NCBI RefSeq assembly: GCF_026262505.1
Contig: NC_067203.1
Location: 10,602,001 to 10,666,000 of the forward strand
Length of the DNA: 64,000 nucleotides
Direction: 5' to 3'
Source of the DNA: Trichomonas vaginalis G3
Taxonomy: Eukaryota; Parabasalia; Trichomonadida; Trichomonadidae
How positions within the stretch are numbered: the stretch's first letter is position 1; every line of letters begins with the position of its first letter. The notes beneath the pieces are model-generated. The model was not told the DNA's origin and searched no databases. It was given only the letters and a program-made list of their open reading frames with translations. This document shows, piece by piece, positions 12,701-27,700 of this stretch. Both the position numbers and the translations under genes were made by a program.

Positions 12701-15700
12701 ATCATTTAAACTCAAATCTGAAATTGGTTCAAACAAAAATAATGAATCAGAAGTAATCTCTGATACAATGAGTTTGAACTCAAAGAGAGTTGATGAAATG
12801 ACTTCTTCTGACATGGAATCATTAATGAGTGAAGTTGCTTTAAAGAACAAACAACAAAAGAAGAATCAAGAAATCAAAGAATCAAAGAAAGCTAAAGATA
12901 TTCCGACATCAATTGTTTCTGAAGCCAAAGATTTGTCAGAATTAGATTCTTTGACACAAAGTGCTTCATCAGTTAGTGAAAACAAATCAAAGCATGAGCA
13001 AGAGAATTCTATGGAAAGCAGTTCAATTAATGTTATTCCAAGAAACAGACAAGTTAAAGCTGATAAATCTCAGTCATCTTCATATAAATTAGAGTCAGAA
13101 AAGTTCAAACCAAAAGAATCAAGTTCAGAAGATGAAAGTACAACGTTGACATTAAACTCTGACAGATATGATAATTCATTTGAATCATCAGATATCAGTT
13201 CATTAATGTCAGAAGTTGCTCAAAAGAAGACGAAATTAGTTCAAGAAAAAGACACCAAACAAAGTAACAAACAAAAAGCAGAACCAATGTCAATCCAATC
13301 TGATGCAAAAGTTTTATCTGAATTATCTTCACAGAGTCAATCGGTTTCATCATTTAGCCAAGAGAATTCTAAACATGAACAAGAGAATACAATCAGTTCT
13401 GAATTAACTCAACCAAGAGAAATCAGAGTTAAAGTTGTAAATTCTGATTCTACTTCAATTATCTTAAACAGTGAAAGAATTCCTATTGACTCAGAAACAA
13501 CAGAATCAAGTATTTCATTGAATTCTTCTCGTGCTGAAAATATTGTCAGTGATAGCCAACTTGAATCATTAATGAGTGAAGTTGGACAAAGAGAAAAGAA
13601 ACAAAAACAAATTAATGGTGAAAAAATTGCTCGAAAAGAACAAAAAGAACCAATTTCTTATAATTCTGAACGTAAATTCAACTCAGAACTTGATACAAAA
13701 GATGAAAGTGTTTCTAATGTTAGTGGCTCAAAATCACGCCATGAACAAGAAAATTCATTATCTGAAAGAGAAATTAAGAAATCATATGACTCTGAAACAA
13801 TTAAAATCCGAAGTGAAAAGTTTGCAAAGAATGAATCATCATCTACTGAGTCTGAGAGTGATTTAATGACATTGAACTCAAATAGAGCTGATTCTATTGC
13901 TACAGAAAGCGATTTAGAATCATTGATGTCTGAAGTTGCTCAAAAGAATAAACACAAACAAATCAAAGAAACAAGTCAAACAAATAACAAACAAAAATTG
14001 GAGCCAAAATCAATTGTTTCAGAACAGAAAAGTATTTCAGAACTTTCTTCTCGCAGTGAAAGTGCTTCATCACAGAGTATTGCCAAATCAACCCATGAAC
14101 AAGAAAACATTGAATCAGAAGAAGTTGTTCCAATAAATCGCCAAGTTAGAAATCAAAAACCAATGTCAGAAAATTCAGAAGAAAAATCACTTAAAACTCA
14201 ATTTAACTCAAAGATTGATGAGGAATCACAGACATCTGATATTGATGAAACACTTAATAGCCAGCGCTATGATAGTATTGATACAAGTGACACGGAATCA
14301 TTGATGAGCGAAGTTAGAAGAAAGAAGAAACAAAATATTCAAGAAGATAAAGAAATCGAAAACAAGAAAGTTAAAAATGGACCTGAATCAATTTATTCTT
14401 CTGAAAATATTATTTCTGAATTATCATCTCAAAGCAACTCTGCTTCTTCTGTTAGTAAAACTAATTCTAAACATGAAGCTCCTCCATCAATGGAATCCGA
14501 TGTTTCTGTTGCTCGTGAACTAAGAGTTGATCGTAATCCCAATCAATCTTCATCATTCTCTTTCAGAACAATGAAACAAGAAAAAGATGAAACTGTTTCT
14601 GAAAGTGAAAGTACAATGATAACATTGAATAGTGAAAGAGCTGATGACAACTTGAGTTCATTAAGTGATATGGAATCATTAATGAGTGAAGTTGGAATGA
14701 GAAACAAACAAAAAGAACAAAATGAATCAAAACAAGAACAAAAACGTAAACAGAAACAAAATCCAGATTCAATTCAATCAGAAGAAAAAGTTATTTCTGA
14801 ATTGGATACAATGTCACAATCTGCATCATCTGAAAGTCAAAGTGTTTCAAGACATGAACAAGCAGATATTTTATCTTCTGATGAAGAAATCCGTGAAATA
14901 CCAAGAAACATGAGAATTAAATCAGAATCAGAGTCTAAATCATATAAATTAATAAGTGAACATCCTTCTGCATCTAAATCTGAAACAGAAGAATCATCAA
15001 TGACTCTTAATTCTCGTCGTGTTTCTGATTCCGAACAAGAGAGTGATATTATTTCTCTTGAAAGTGAAGTTGCATTTAGAAACAAACAAAAACTAATTGA
15101 TGAAGAAAAAGCAAGAGAAAATAGAAAAGATAGAAATTATCCCGAATCAATTGAATCATCAAGAATGGCTTTGGAAAGTTTGGACACTCAAACAGAAAGT
15201 GCTTCATCACAGAGTGAATCTAAATCTAAGCATGAACAAGCCGATTCTATTTCAGAAGAAAGAATTATTGTTCCTGTTAGAAATAGAAATCAAATTTCTG
15301 AATCAACATCAGCTAAAATTGTCAGTGAAAAGTTCAAAGCAAATGATGTAAATGAATCAGAAAATGAATCATCATTTATTACATTGAACTCAGAAAGAGC
15401 TGATTCAATTACATCATCAAGTGATTTAGAATCATTGATGAGTGAAGTTGCAATGAAGAATAATAAGAAAGAAATGAATGAAAACAATTCTAAACAACAA
15501 AAGAATGCAAGAAATGAACCAAAATCAATTTCAGAACAAAGATCAATTTTAGAATCTATTGATTCCAAGAACGAATCACAGTCAGATAAGTCATCAATGA
15601 AATCTAAACATGAAGCAGAAAATGAATTAGAATCATCTATTTCTGTCAAACGAGATATTCATAAACAAAGAAATATCAATGAATCTTCTGAAATATCAAT

Positions 15701-18700
15701 CAATTCTAAGTTAAATGAAAAACAAACCGAAAGTTCGAAATCTGTTTCTGAATATGAAAACTCGATGCTTTCACAATCAATTGATTTGCAAACAACAAGT
15801 GAATCAATGTTAGAATCATTACATTCTGAATTTGAAAAAGGAAAGAAATTAAAAGATGTTTCTTCTGTAAAAGAACAAAAGAAAGTCAAGAACCAACCAA
15901 ATTCTGTTTTAGAATCACAAGAAATAATTGATGAACTGGATACTTCAAATGAAACTGCTTCATCAATTTCTTCACAAGCTTCCAAACATGAACAATCGAA
16001 TTCACAATCAACAGTTGAAGAAATACAACCAAGACAAATCAGACCAGATAACATGAGTCAATCAAGTGAAATGTCAAAGTTGTCAACACAGAAATCATCT
16101 AAACAAATTGATAATGAATCTTCTGAATCAATGACATCTATTAATTCTAAATTAGATGAAGAAAACACAATGTCTTCTTCTATTTTAGATTCTCTTGTTA
16201 GTGAATTTAATCCAAAGAAGAAATCGATTGAAAAATCACAAAGCATTGAGAAAGAAAAGAAGAAACAAAGAAATCAACCAGAATCGATTGACAACCAGCA
16301 ATCAGAGATCTCTGAATTAGACTCGGCATCAGTAACAGAAAGTTCTCAATCTCAATCCAAATCCAAACATGAAATGGCTGATGTTTTGAGTTCAGAAGAT
16401 GTTTCTGATTTACAAGTCCGAAGAAATGTCAAACCAGAATCATCTGAATCATCAATTGCTGATATTAAAACACAATTAGTTGATGAATCAACATCAACAA
16501 TGACAGAAACTGACGAATTCTCAACTTTGCATTCTGATGCATTTGGTTCAAATACTGAATCAGATATTCAAAGCATTGTAAGTAGAAAAGAACAGAAATC
16601 AAAACTTGCTGAAAAACAAAAACAAATTCCAGAAAAAGTTATCAGAAAACAAAAACTTGAAGATGAATCTATTTCAGAAATTAGAACTGTTGATGATACT
16701 TTATCCTCACAAACACAAACAGTTTCATCAATTAGTGAATCTAAGTCTGTTCATGAACAATCGAATGATGAATCATCAACAACAAACAAAGTTCCAAGAG
16801 AAAAATCAGTTCAATCTGAATCGAAATCTGTTTCAATCAACTCCAAGTTTGGAAGAGATTCTGAAGAAGAAGAATTCTTCTCTGAAGTTTCTCAGACAAT
16901 TACAATCAACTCAGAAGCTCCTGAACTAGTTTATTCTGAAGTCACAATGAGTGACAGCAAATTCGATCAATATGGACGAGAAAAAGCTTTACCTGTAAAC
17001 AAATTGAATTTGTTAGAAAAAACAGCTAAAAGACAAAAAGATAGTATGAGATCAGTTTACGAAGAGAACTATGATATGCAATATGCTCCACAAGATCCTG
17101 AATCTATTTTCTCTGAAGCAGTTACGGCTGTTACAGGAGATACAGAAACAAGTGTTTTGTCAATCAGATCCAAGAGAAAAGTCAAAGAACACAATGTTGA
17201 ATATTCATCGTATTCTTCTGAATCTGATTCAGAAATTCAGATTGATTCATCTAAAAGAACTTCACAAAACTTCTCTTTCAATTTGTCTGAGAGTTCTGAA
17301 CATACTGTAGATAAATCAATTGATGAATCAGAAATCGAGAAACAAATGAAAGAAAGGAAATACAATTATTGGATCAACCAACATGAAGCACCTTCATTAA
17401 ATGAAGTTCATACATTTTCTGATGAAAGTGCAATGTCAAGAAATATCACTGAAATTTCTGATTTTACTATGTCTGAATCAGCTCAATCTCAATCATCTTT
17501 GAAGACGAAACATGATTCAATTCAATCAGAACTACATACACAAGTCATTCCAAAAGAAAACGAAAACGAAGAAGAGGAAGAAGAAGGATCAATTTCAGAA
17601 TCCCAAATTTCTTTAGCAAGTAAATTAGATTCCAATGAATCTTCTTCATCAACTTCTGAAATGATGTCTTCGATTCATTCAGAACAGTTCTACAACAAAC
17701 AGAAGAAACAAAAGGATTTAGATGATAAATCAACGAAATCTGTTAAGAAGAACGCTTCTGAATCAATTACAAAATATCAATCATTACAAGAAGATTTATC
17801 AACAGCAACTGAAACAGTTGACAATGACAGAGAAAGTAAATCAGTTCATAACATGTCGAATATCGAAAGCGAGTCAACAATGGATGAAATTGTTCCAGTT
17901 TATGCTGCAAAGAAAGATTCTTCAACATCAAGCTCACTGAATAACAAATTAGAGTTACAAATAAAGCCAAGAAGAGAACTGAGCAAATTAAGTGAATATT
18001 CATCTTCTAATGTTTCAATTAACTCTCATTTAGTTTCAGATAATTCTTCTGAATCTGTTTTATCTTCATTAATTTCAACAGTTGAACCATTACGTCATAA
18101 GAAGAAGAGGAAAGTAAAGACACAAAATGAAAACCATAAAGTTAAAGGAGTTCCTCAATCAGAAGACAAAACAAGAACTATTGATGACTCTCTTGATACA
18201 GAAACAGTTTCAACAACAACAATTTCAAGTAGTAGAAGCAATCATTCAGCAGCAAATTCCGAAACTTCTGATTCGGTTACTCCATTACATAAATCTCGTT
18301 CAATTAAAGAAGTTTCTAAATCAGATGAATTCGGAAGTTTGGAATCTAAATTAGATAATCCTTCTTCATCAATATCTACAAGTTCGATGAGTGAATCATC
18401 AAGTATCTTATTGAATTCATCAAGAGCTCCAACAAGTCAATCAGAAAGTTCATTCATGGATTCGATTGTTTCAGAAGGAAATGTAAAGAAGAGAAAGAGA
18501 ATAAAGAAGAAAGTCAATCCTGAAGGACATAGAAATAAAGGAGAACCAATTTCTGCAACAGAAGATAAACAGTTTGTTAGTGAATTATCATCCGTTTCTC
18601 AAACAGCTTCATCTATTTCACAAAGTAAAGATAATCACAGCCAAGCAAATACAATGAGTTCAACTTCAGCAGCTGAAGAAACAACATCAAAGAAACGTCG

Positions 18701-21700
18701 TAAAGTCAAAAGATCTGTTGTTAGTGAATCAACAATTGGAGATTTAGCAACAGATAAACAATCTAATATGAGAAGTTCTTCAACAGAAGATTCAGAAAAC
18801 ACATTTTCAATTAATTCTAGATCGAGTACAAATGAAGATTTATCAAATGATGCTTCAACAATTGATTCAATTAAATCAGTTTCCGAACATCCAAAGAGAA
18901 AGAAAGTCAGAAAGAACAAAGATCATAATGAAAAAATCAACAGAATTGATAAGAAAGAACCGGTTTCCGTCGAATCATCCAGACAAATCTTTGATAGTTT
19001 GCAAACGGTATCAAAAGATGCTTCTTCAATGACGGAATCTCGTGATAATCATAGCCAAGCAAATTCGGATTCAAGCGACGATGAAAAAATAACATTCAAA
19101 AAGAGAGTTGTTAATCCAGAAAGTTCATCATCAAATTCTGAATTAAATACACAATTTAACAATTCTACAACTGAATCTTCCAAATCAATGAAAGAAGATA
19201 ATTCAACGACAGAAATTTCACTGCATTCGAAACTTTCGAGTGATCAGATTCGTGATTTGGATTCAGAATCAACAATTGATACTTTAGTTTCTGATTTCCA
19301 TTCAAAACATCAGAAACCACAACAAATACAAACCGATAACAACAAACAACTCAAAGACAAAGAAATTCCTGTTTCTGAAAACAAATCAAGACAAATCATT
19401 GATAGTTTAGATTCACAAGGAAATACACAAAGCGAAAAATCTCAAAGTAAAAGTTTACATAACCAAGAAAACTCAATTGAAGAAGAAGAAATTGTTCCAC
19501 GACAAATCAAACAAAACAAAGCAAATGATTCCTCATCAATTTCAGAATTAAGAAGTGAGATAAAACAGAAGCAAAATTTTAGTTTAGCTGCTGATGAAAA
19601 ATCAAATTTGAGTACAATTTCACTCAATACTCATGATGATATTACAGACTCGAGATCATCAGTTGATTCAGCATTAGAGTCATTGGAATCATCTCCTGAT
19701 ATTCATAAGACAAAGAGACATTTGCAGTCAAAAGCAGATCCAAATACATTTAAAGACAAAGATTCTCCAAAATCTGAATCTAAATATAGACAAATATTTG
19801 ATTCAGAACCAACATTTGATGAAAGTGGATCAAATATAAGTAGATCAAAATCAAAACATTCTCAAGCTAATTCTATTATTGAAGAAGATTCAATTCCACA
19901 ACAGAGAATCACAAGAGCAGTGAAAGAAGATGAATCAACAATCAAAGATATCAAAAGTACAAAGAAATATCAAGAAAAATCTTTGACAACAGAAAATTCA
20001 AAGTCAATTTCATTGTTATCAAAGAATGAATCAGATGAAGGTACTAATGTATCAACAATTGATTCTTTAGAATCTGATGTTTATTATAACAAACAAAAAT
20101 CTCAACAGATAACAGAAAAATCCGAGAAAAAGAACTTGAAAGATAAAGAAAATCCTAAATCTGAATCAAAATCAAGAGAATTCTTTGATTCCTACAATTC
20201 CCAAACAATAACTGAAAGTAATCTTTCAACACAACGTAGTGCTCATTCACAAGCAAATACAACAGATGATTCTGAAATCGTAATTCCAAAACAAAGAAAT
20301 CAAATCATAAGTGAAAAATCATCAGTAAAAGATCTTCAAAGTGTTAAGAATGCAAAAACAAAATTCTCATCAAGTGAAAGTGATTCAGTAACAAGTGAAA
20401 CGAAATCATTACAATCATTAGGCTTTGAATCATCTACTTCTGAATCAGATGTTCAATCATTAGTTTCCCAATCAAAACCAACAAATCATCAACAGAAATC
20501 TGAACTAACTGAGCAACAAAACAAGAAACTAAAAGATAAAGAAGGACCAAAATCATTCAGTAAAGATTTAACATTCAATGAATCTCTTAGAAGTGAATCT
20601 CAAACAGCATCATCTGTTTCACAAAGTAAAAGCAAGCACATGCAAGAAAATTCAAATGATTTGAGTTCTTCTGTTCAACAAAAACGAGAAATAAGAGATA
20701 TAATTTCTGATTCATCATCTGTAAAAGATATTGTTACAGTTAAAAATGCAAAATCATCTTCATCAGACATTTCTTCAGATGAAATGTCAACAGAACATAA
20801 TATTTCATTGAATTCGAAGAGAAATTCAACTGTTGATTCTTCAAGTTCTATTTTGGAATCATTAGTTTCTGAAGATTTGATGAAACACAAGAGAGAAAAG
20901 ATTTCGAATGATTCTCAGAACATTAACAAGCAACAACATAAAAATAGAGAATCCCCGGAATCAGAAAGTAAATCACGACTTTATATTGACAGTGTTGACA
21001 CAAGTACTCAAACGGAGAGTGATATCTCTAATGATACAAGTCGTCACAACCAAGAAGCATCAATTATTGATGAAGACACTACTACAGATGATAACAAAGT
21101 TGTTCGTGCAATCAAAGATAATAAATCTGAATCATCAAATTTTGATGATATAAAAACAGTGAAATCATCTTCAAAATCAGCAACAACTTCTGAACAATCT
21201 GTTCAAACTATTGCTTCATTACAATCAAGAAATGATGAATCATCAATTTCTACATCAGATCTTCCTGAGTCAACAATTGATTCACTTGTTTCTGATGTCG
21301 AATATAGAAAAGGAAAAGAATCTAATGATTCATCAAATGAAAAGTCAAAGAAAGTGAACAAAGAGATTGATAATCCTAAATCATTCAGCAGATCAAGGAA
21401 GTACATTGACAGTGTTAACAGTACAAGTGAAACCGCCTCATCTGTTTCACAAAGTCAAAGCAAACACATGCAATCCAACAATGAATCCACAATTTCAACT
21501 GAACAAATCAAACGTGATTTACCAATCAACAAAGCTGAAAGATCTGAATCATCAAATCAACGTTCAATCAAAACACAAAAAATATCAAGTAGTTCAGATA
21601 GTGAAATAGAATCAAAAGATGATGTTGAATCAACAATCTCATTGATTTCTAATATTGACTCAATTCATTCCACAAAAGAAACAGAATCTGATTTTTCACT

Positions 21701-24700
21701 TGTATCAGAGAATAAGATGCCAAAGAAGAAAGAAGAAAACAAGTCCAATGTTTCAGAAAAGGCTAAATACAAAGAAATCGAAATTCCAGATTCAATTGAT
21801 AGTCACAGACAATTCAATAGCAGTATTGATACATCAGAAGAAACAGCATCAAGTGCAAGTAACAGTGTCAGTAAACACATGCAAGAGAATTCAAATGATA
21901 CTGATTCTTCAATTCCACAGAAGCGTGAAATCAAATCTACTCATTCTCAGTCTTCAAATTTTGATGATATAAAGACGGTGAAATCATCTTCTAAATCATC
22001 AACAACTTCTGAAAAATCTGTTCAAACTATTGCTTCATTACAATCAAGAAATGATGAATCGTCAATATCTACATCAGATCTTCCTGAGTCAACAATTGAT
22101 TCACTTGTTTCTGATGTCGAATATAGAAAAGGAAAAGAATCTAATGATTCATCAAATGAAAAGTCAAAGAAAGTGAACAAAGAAATTGATAATCCAAAAT
22201 CATTCAGCAGATCAAGGAAATACATTGACAGTGTTAATAGTACAACTGAAACCGCCTCATCTGTTTCACAAAGTCAAAGCAAACACATGCAATCCAACGA
22301 TGAATCCACCGTTTCAACTGAACAAATCAAACGTGATTTACCTAATAACTATGCAGGAAAGTCTGAGTCATCATCTAGGAATTCAATAAACACCCAGAAA
22401 AAAAGTTCCAAAAGTGAATCAGAATCAAAAGATGATGCTGAATCAACAATTTCATTGATTTCAAACATTGACTCAATCCAATCAACAGAAGAAACAGAAT
22501 CGGATTTTTCTCTGGTATCAGAAAATAAGATGCCAAAGAAGAAACAAGATAACAAATCAAATATTTCTGAAAAAGGAAAAATGAAAGAAGTTGAAACTCC
22601 AGATTCAGTTGATAGTCACAGACAATTCAACAGTAGTTTTGATACATATTCAGAAACAGCATCAAGTGCTAGCAATAGTGTTAGTAATCATATGCAATCT
22701 AATAGTAACTCCACCGTATCTTCTGAACAAACTATTCCTGATCAAAAGAAACAATTTGCTCAGAAATCTGAATCAACTTCAAACAGATCAATTAATACAC
22801 AGAAAATAAAATCTGAAAGAGAAACCTCTTCATCAGAAGAATCCAATGATGGTGCCGAATCTACGATTTCACTAATGTCTAATATTGATTCTATTCAATC
22901 AACAGAAGAAACAGAATCAGACTTTTCACTGGGTTCAGAGAATAAATTACAAAAGAAGAAAGAAGAAAACAAATCGAATGTTTCAGAAAAGGCTAAATAC
23001 AAAGAAATCGAAAGTCCAGATTCAATTGATAGTCACAGACAATTCAACAGTAGTCTCGACACATCTTCAGAAACAGCATCAAGTATCAGTAAAAGTGTCA
23101 GCAAACGCATGCAAGAGAATTCAAATGATTCTGATTCTATTGTTGTTCAGAAGCGTGAAATCAATGAAAATGATACTGAAAAATCACAAATTGATGATAT
23201 AAAGACGGTGAAATCATCTTCTAAATCATCAACAACTTCTGAAAAATCTGTTCAAACTATTGCTTCATTACAATCAAGAAATGATGAATCGTCAATATCT
23301 ACATCAGATCTTCCTGAGTCAACAATTGATTCACTTGTTTCTGATGTCGAATATAGAAAAGGAAAAGAATCTAATGATTCATCAAATGAAAAGTCAAAGA
23401 AAGTGAACAAAGAAATTGATAATCCAAAATCATTCAGCAGATCAAGGAAATACATTGACAGTGTTAATAGTACAACTGAAACCGCCTCATCTGTTTCACA
23501 AAGTCAAAGCAAACACATGCAATCCAACGATGAATCCACCGTTTCAACTGAACAAATCAAACGTGATTTACCAATCAACAAAGCTGAAAGATCTGAATCA
23601 TCAAATCAACGTTCAATCAAAACACAAAAAATATCAAGTAGTTCAGATAGTGAAATAGAATCAAAAGATGATGTTGAATCAACAATCTCATTGATTTCTA
23701 ATATTGACTCAATTCATTCCACAAAAGAAACAGAATCTGATTTTTCACTTGTATCAGAGAATAAGATGCCAAAGAAGAAAGAAGAAAACAAGTCCAATGT
23801 TTCAGAAAAGGCTAAATACAAAGAAATCGAAATTCCAGATTCAATTGATAGTCACAGACAATTCAATAGCAGTATTGATACATATTCAGAAACATCATCA
23901 TCAGTCTCACAAAGTCAAAGCAAACACATGCAATCAAACAGTGAATCAATAGTTTCAAGTGAAGATGTAAAGAAAGATTTATCTCATAAGTATGCAGCCA
24001 AATCAGATTCTTCAATTCAGAACTCGATAAAGAGTCAAAAGAAATCAAGTAGTTCTTCCAGTGAATCAATGCCAGAACCGGAACCAGAATCAACAATATC
24101 ATTGATTTCAAATATTGATTCTATCCAATCAACAGATGAGACAGAATCAGAATTTTCATTAGTATCAGAGAATAAAATGCCAAAGAAGAAAGAAGAGAAC
24201 AAGTCCAACGTTTCTGAAAAAGCTAAATACAAAGAAATTGATATTCCAGATTCAATTGATAGTCATAGACAATTCAACAGTAGTCTCGACACATATTCAG
24301 AAACAGCATCGAGTGTGAGTAACAGTGTAAGCAAACACATGCAATCTAACAGTGAATCAATTGTTTCAAGTGACGAAGTCAAGAGAGATTTGTCTAACAA
24401 ACATGCAGTTAAATCAGAATCAACAATTCAGAACTCAATAAAGAGTCAAAAGAAATCAAGTAGCTCAAGTAGTGAATCAATATCCGAATCAGAGCCAGAA
24501 TCAACAATTTCGCTGATTTCGAACATCGACTCAGTTCACTCTACAGAAGAAACAGAATCCGATTTTTCATTAGTATCAGAAAATAAGATGCCAAAGAAGA
24601 AAGAAGAGAGCATATCAAATGTTTCAGAAAAAGCTAAATACAAAGAAATCGAAAGTCCAGATTCAGTTGATAGTCACAGACAATTCAACAGCAGTATTAA

Positions 24701-27700
24701 TACATATTCAGAAACAGCATCAAGTGTTTCACAAAGCGTCAGTAATCATATGCAAGAAAACACAAATGATTCTTATTCTTCAATTCCACAAAAGCGAGAT
24801 ATTAAATCCACTAAATCGGAATCGTCACATGTTGATGACATTCGAACAGTTAAATCATCATCTTCATCAAAGTCATCCACAGTTTCAGAACAATCCGCAG
24901 ATTCTATTGCATCACTGCAATCTATTGTTGAAAGTTCAGATTATATCGACACCTCAGATCTTCCCGAATCAACAATTGATTCACTTGTCTCTGATGCTGG
25001 ACCTAAGAAAGAAGTAACTGAAAATAATAGCAAAGATAAAAGCATTCAAAAGCAGAACAACAAACCAATTGATAATCCTAAATCTGTAAGTAAATCAAGA
25101 AAATACATTGATAGTATCAACAGCACAAGTGAAACAGCATCATCAGTTAGTAACAGTGTAAGTAAACATATGCAATCCAACGATGAATCCCCAGTTTCCA
25201 CAGAACAAACCAAACAAGATTTGAAGAAACAATTTACTCCTAAATCTGAATCATCAATTGTACAACATTCAATTAAGAGTCAGATCAAAAATGAAAGTTC
25301 AAGTAGTGAATCTACTTCTGAATCAGAATCATCAATTTCATTAATGTCTAACATCGACTCAATTCAGTCAGCAGAAGAAACAGAATCAGATTTCTCGCTT
25401 GTGTCAGAAAATAAAATGCCAAAGAAGAAAGAAGTGAGTAAATCAAATGTTTCTGAAAAGGCTAAATATAAAGAAATCGAAAGTCCAGATTCAGTTGATA
25501 GTCACAGACAATTCAACAGCAGTATTAATACATATTCAGAAACAGCATCAAGTGTTTCACAAAGCGTCAGTAATCATATGCAAGAAAACACAAATGATTC
25601 TTATTCTTCAATTCCACAAAAGCGAGATATTAAATCCACTAAATCGGAATCGTCACATGTTGATGACATTCGAACAGTTAAATCATCATCTTCATCAAAG
25701 TCATCCACAGTTTCAGAACAATCCGCAGATTCTATTGCATCACTGCAATCTATTGTTGAAAGTTCAGATTATATCGACACCTCAGATCTTCCCGAATCAA
25801 CAATTGATTCACTTGTCTCTGATGCTGGACCTAAGAAAGAAGTAACTGAAAATAATAGCAAAGATAAAAGCATTCAAAAGCAGAACAACAAACCAATTGA
25901 TAATCCTAAATCTGTAAGTAAATCAAGAAAATACATTGATAGTATCAACAGCACAAGTGAAACAGCATCATCAGTTAGTAACAGTGTAAGTAAACATATG
26001 CAATCCAACGATGAATCCCCAGTTTCCACAGAACAAACCAAACAAGATTTGAAGAAACAATTTACTCCTAAATCTGAATCATCAATTGTACAACATTCAA
26101 TTAAGAGTCAGATCAAAAATGAAAGTTCAAGTAGTGAATCTACTTCTGAATCAGAATCATCAATTTCATTAATGTCTAACATCGACTCAATTCAGTCAGC
26201 AGAAGAAACAGAATCAGATTTCTCGCTTGTGTCAGAAAATAAAATGCCAAAGAAGAAAGAAGTGAGTAAATCAAATGTTTCTGAAAAGGCTAAATATAAA
26301 GAAATCGAAAGTCCAGATTCAATTGATAGTCACAGACAATTCAACAGCAGTATTAATACATATTCAGAAACAGAATCAAGTGTCAGTAACAGTGTAAGCA
26401 AGCATATGCAAGAGAATTCAAATGATTCCGATTCTGAGATTCCACAGAAGAGAGATATTCAATCTGTCAAATCTCAATCATCCAACATTGAAGATCTCAA
26501 AACAGTTAGTTCTACTTCTGAATTAACTACTGTTTCAGAACAATCTGCTCAGACAATTTCTTCACTTCTATCTGCTATTGATAAATCAGAATCTAACGAA
26601 TCATCAGAGTTATCATATATAACATTGGATTCACTTGCTTCTGATGGTGGACCAATGAAAGATAAAAGTGAAAGCTATACTACAGAACAAGTAAAGAAAG
26701 TTAACAAACCAATGGAAAATCCTAAGTCTGTTAGTAAATCAAGAAAATACGTTGATAGTATCAACAGCACAAGTGAAACAGCATCATCAGTTAGTAACAG
26801 TGTAAGTAAACATATGCAATCCAACGATGAATCCCCAGTTTCCACAGAACAAACCAAACAAGATTTGAAGAAACAATTCACTCCTAAATCTGAATCATCA
26901 ATTCAGAACTCAATTAAGAGTCAAAGGAAATCAATCAGCTCGAGTAGCGATTATGAATACGAATCAGAACCAGAAACAACGATATCGCTTATCTCTAATA
27001 AAATCGACTCAATTCAATCTACAGTTGAAACAGAATCAGAATTTTCTTTAGTGTCAGAAAATAAGATGCCAAAGAAGAAAGAAGAGAGCAAATCAAATGT
27101 ATCAGAAAAGGCTAAATATAAAGAAGTTGAAAGTCCGGATTCAGTTGATAGTCATAGACAATTCAACAGCAGTGTTGATACATCATCAGAAACAGCATCA
27201 AGTGTTTCACAAAGTACTAGTAAACACATGCAAGAAAATTCTAATGATTCAGATTCTTCAATTCCACAGAAGCGCGATATTAAGTCCACTAAATCGGAAT
27301 CGTCACATGTTGATGATATTCGAACAGTTAAATCATCATCTTCATCAAAGTCATCCACAGTTTCAGAACAATCCGCAGATTCTATTGCATCACTGCAATC
27401 TATTGTTGAAAGTTCAGATTATATCGACACCTCAGATCTTCCCGAATCAACAATTGATTCACTTGTCTCTGATGCAAGTCAAAGAAAAGATAATGAATCC
27501 AAAGATTCATCTAATGAAAAATCAAAGAAAGTGAAAAAGAGATTGAAAATCCAAAATCATTCAGTAGATCAAGGAAGTATATTGACAGTGTTAACAGTAC
27601 AAGTGAAACCGCATCATCTGTTTCACAAAGTCAAAGAAAACACATGCAATCTAACGATGAATCAATTGTTTCAAGTGAAGAAGTCAAAAGAGATTTATCC

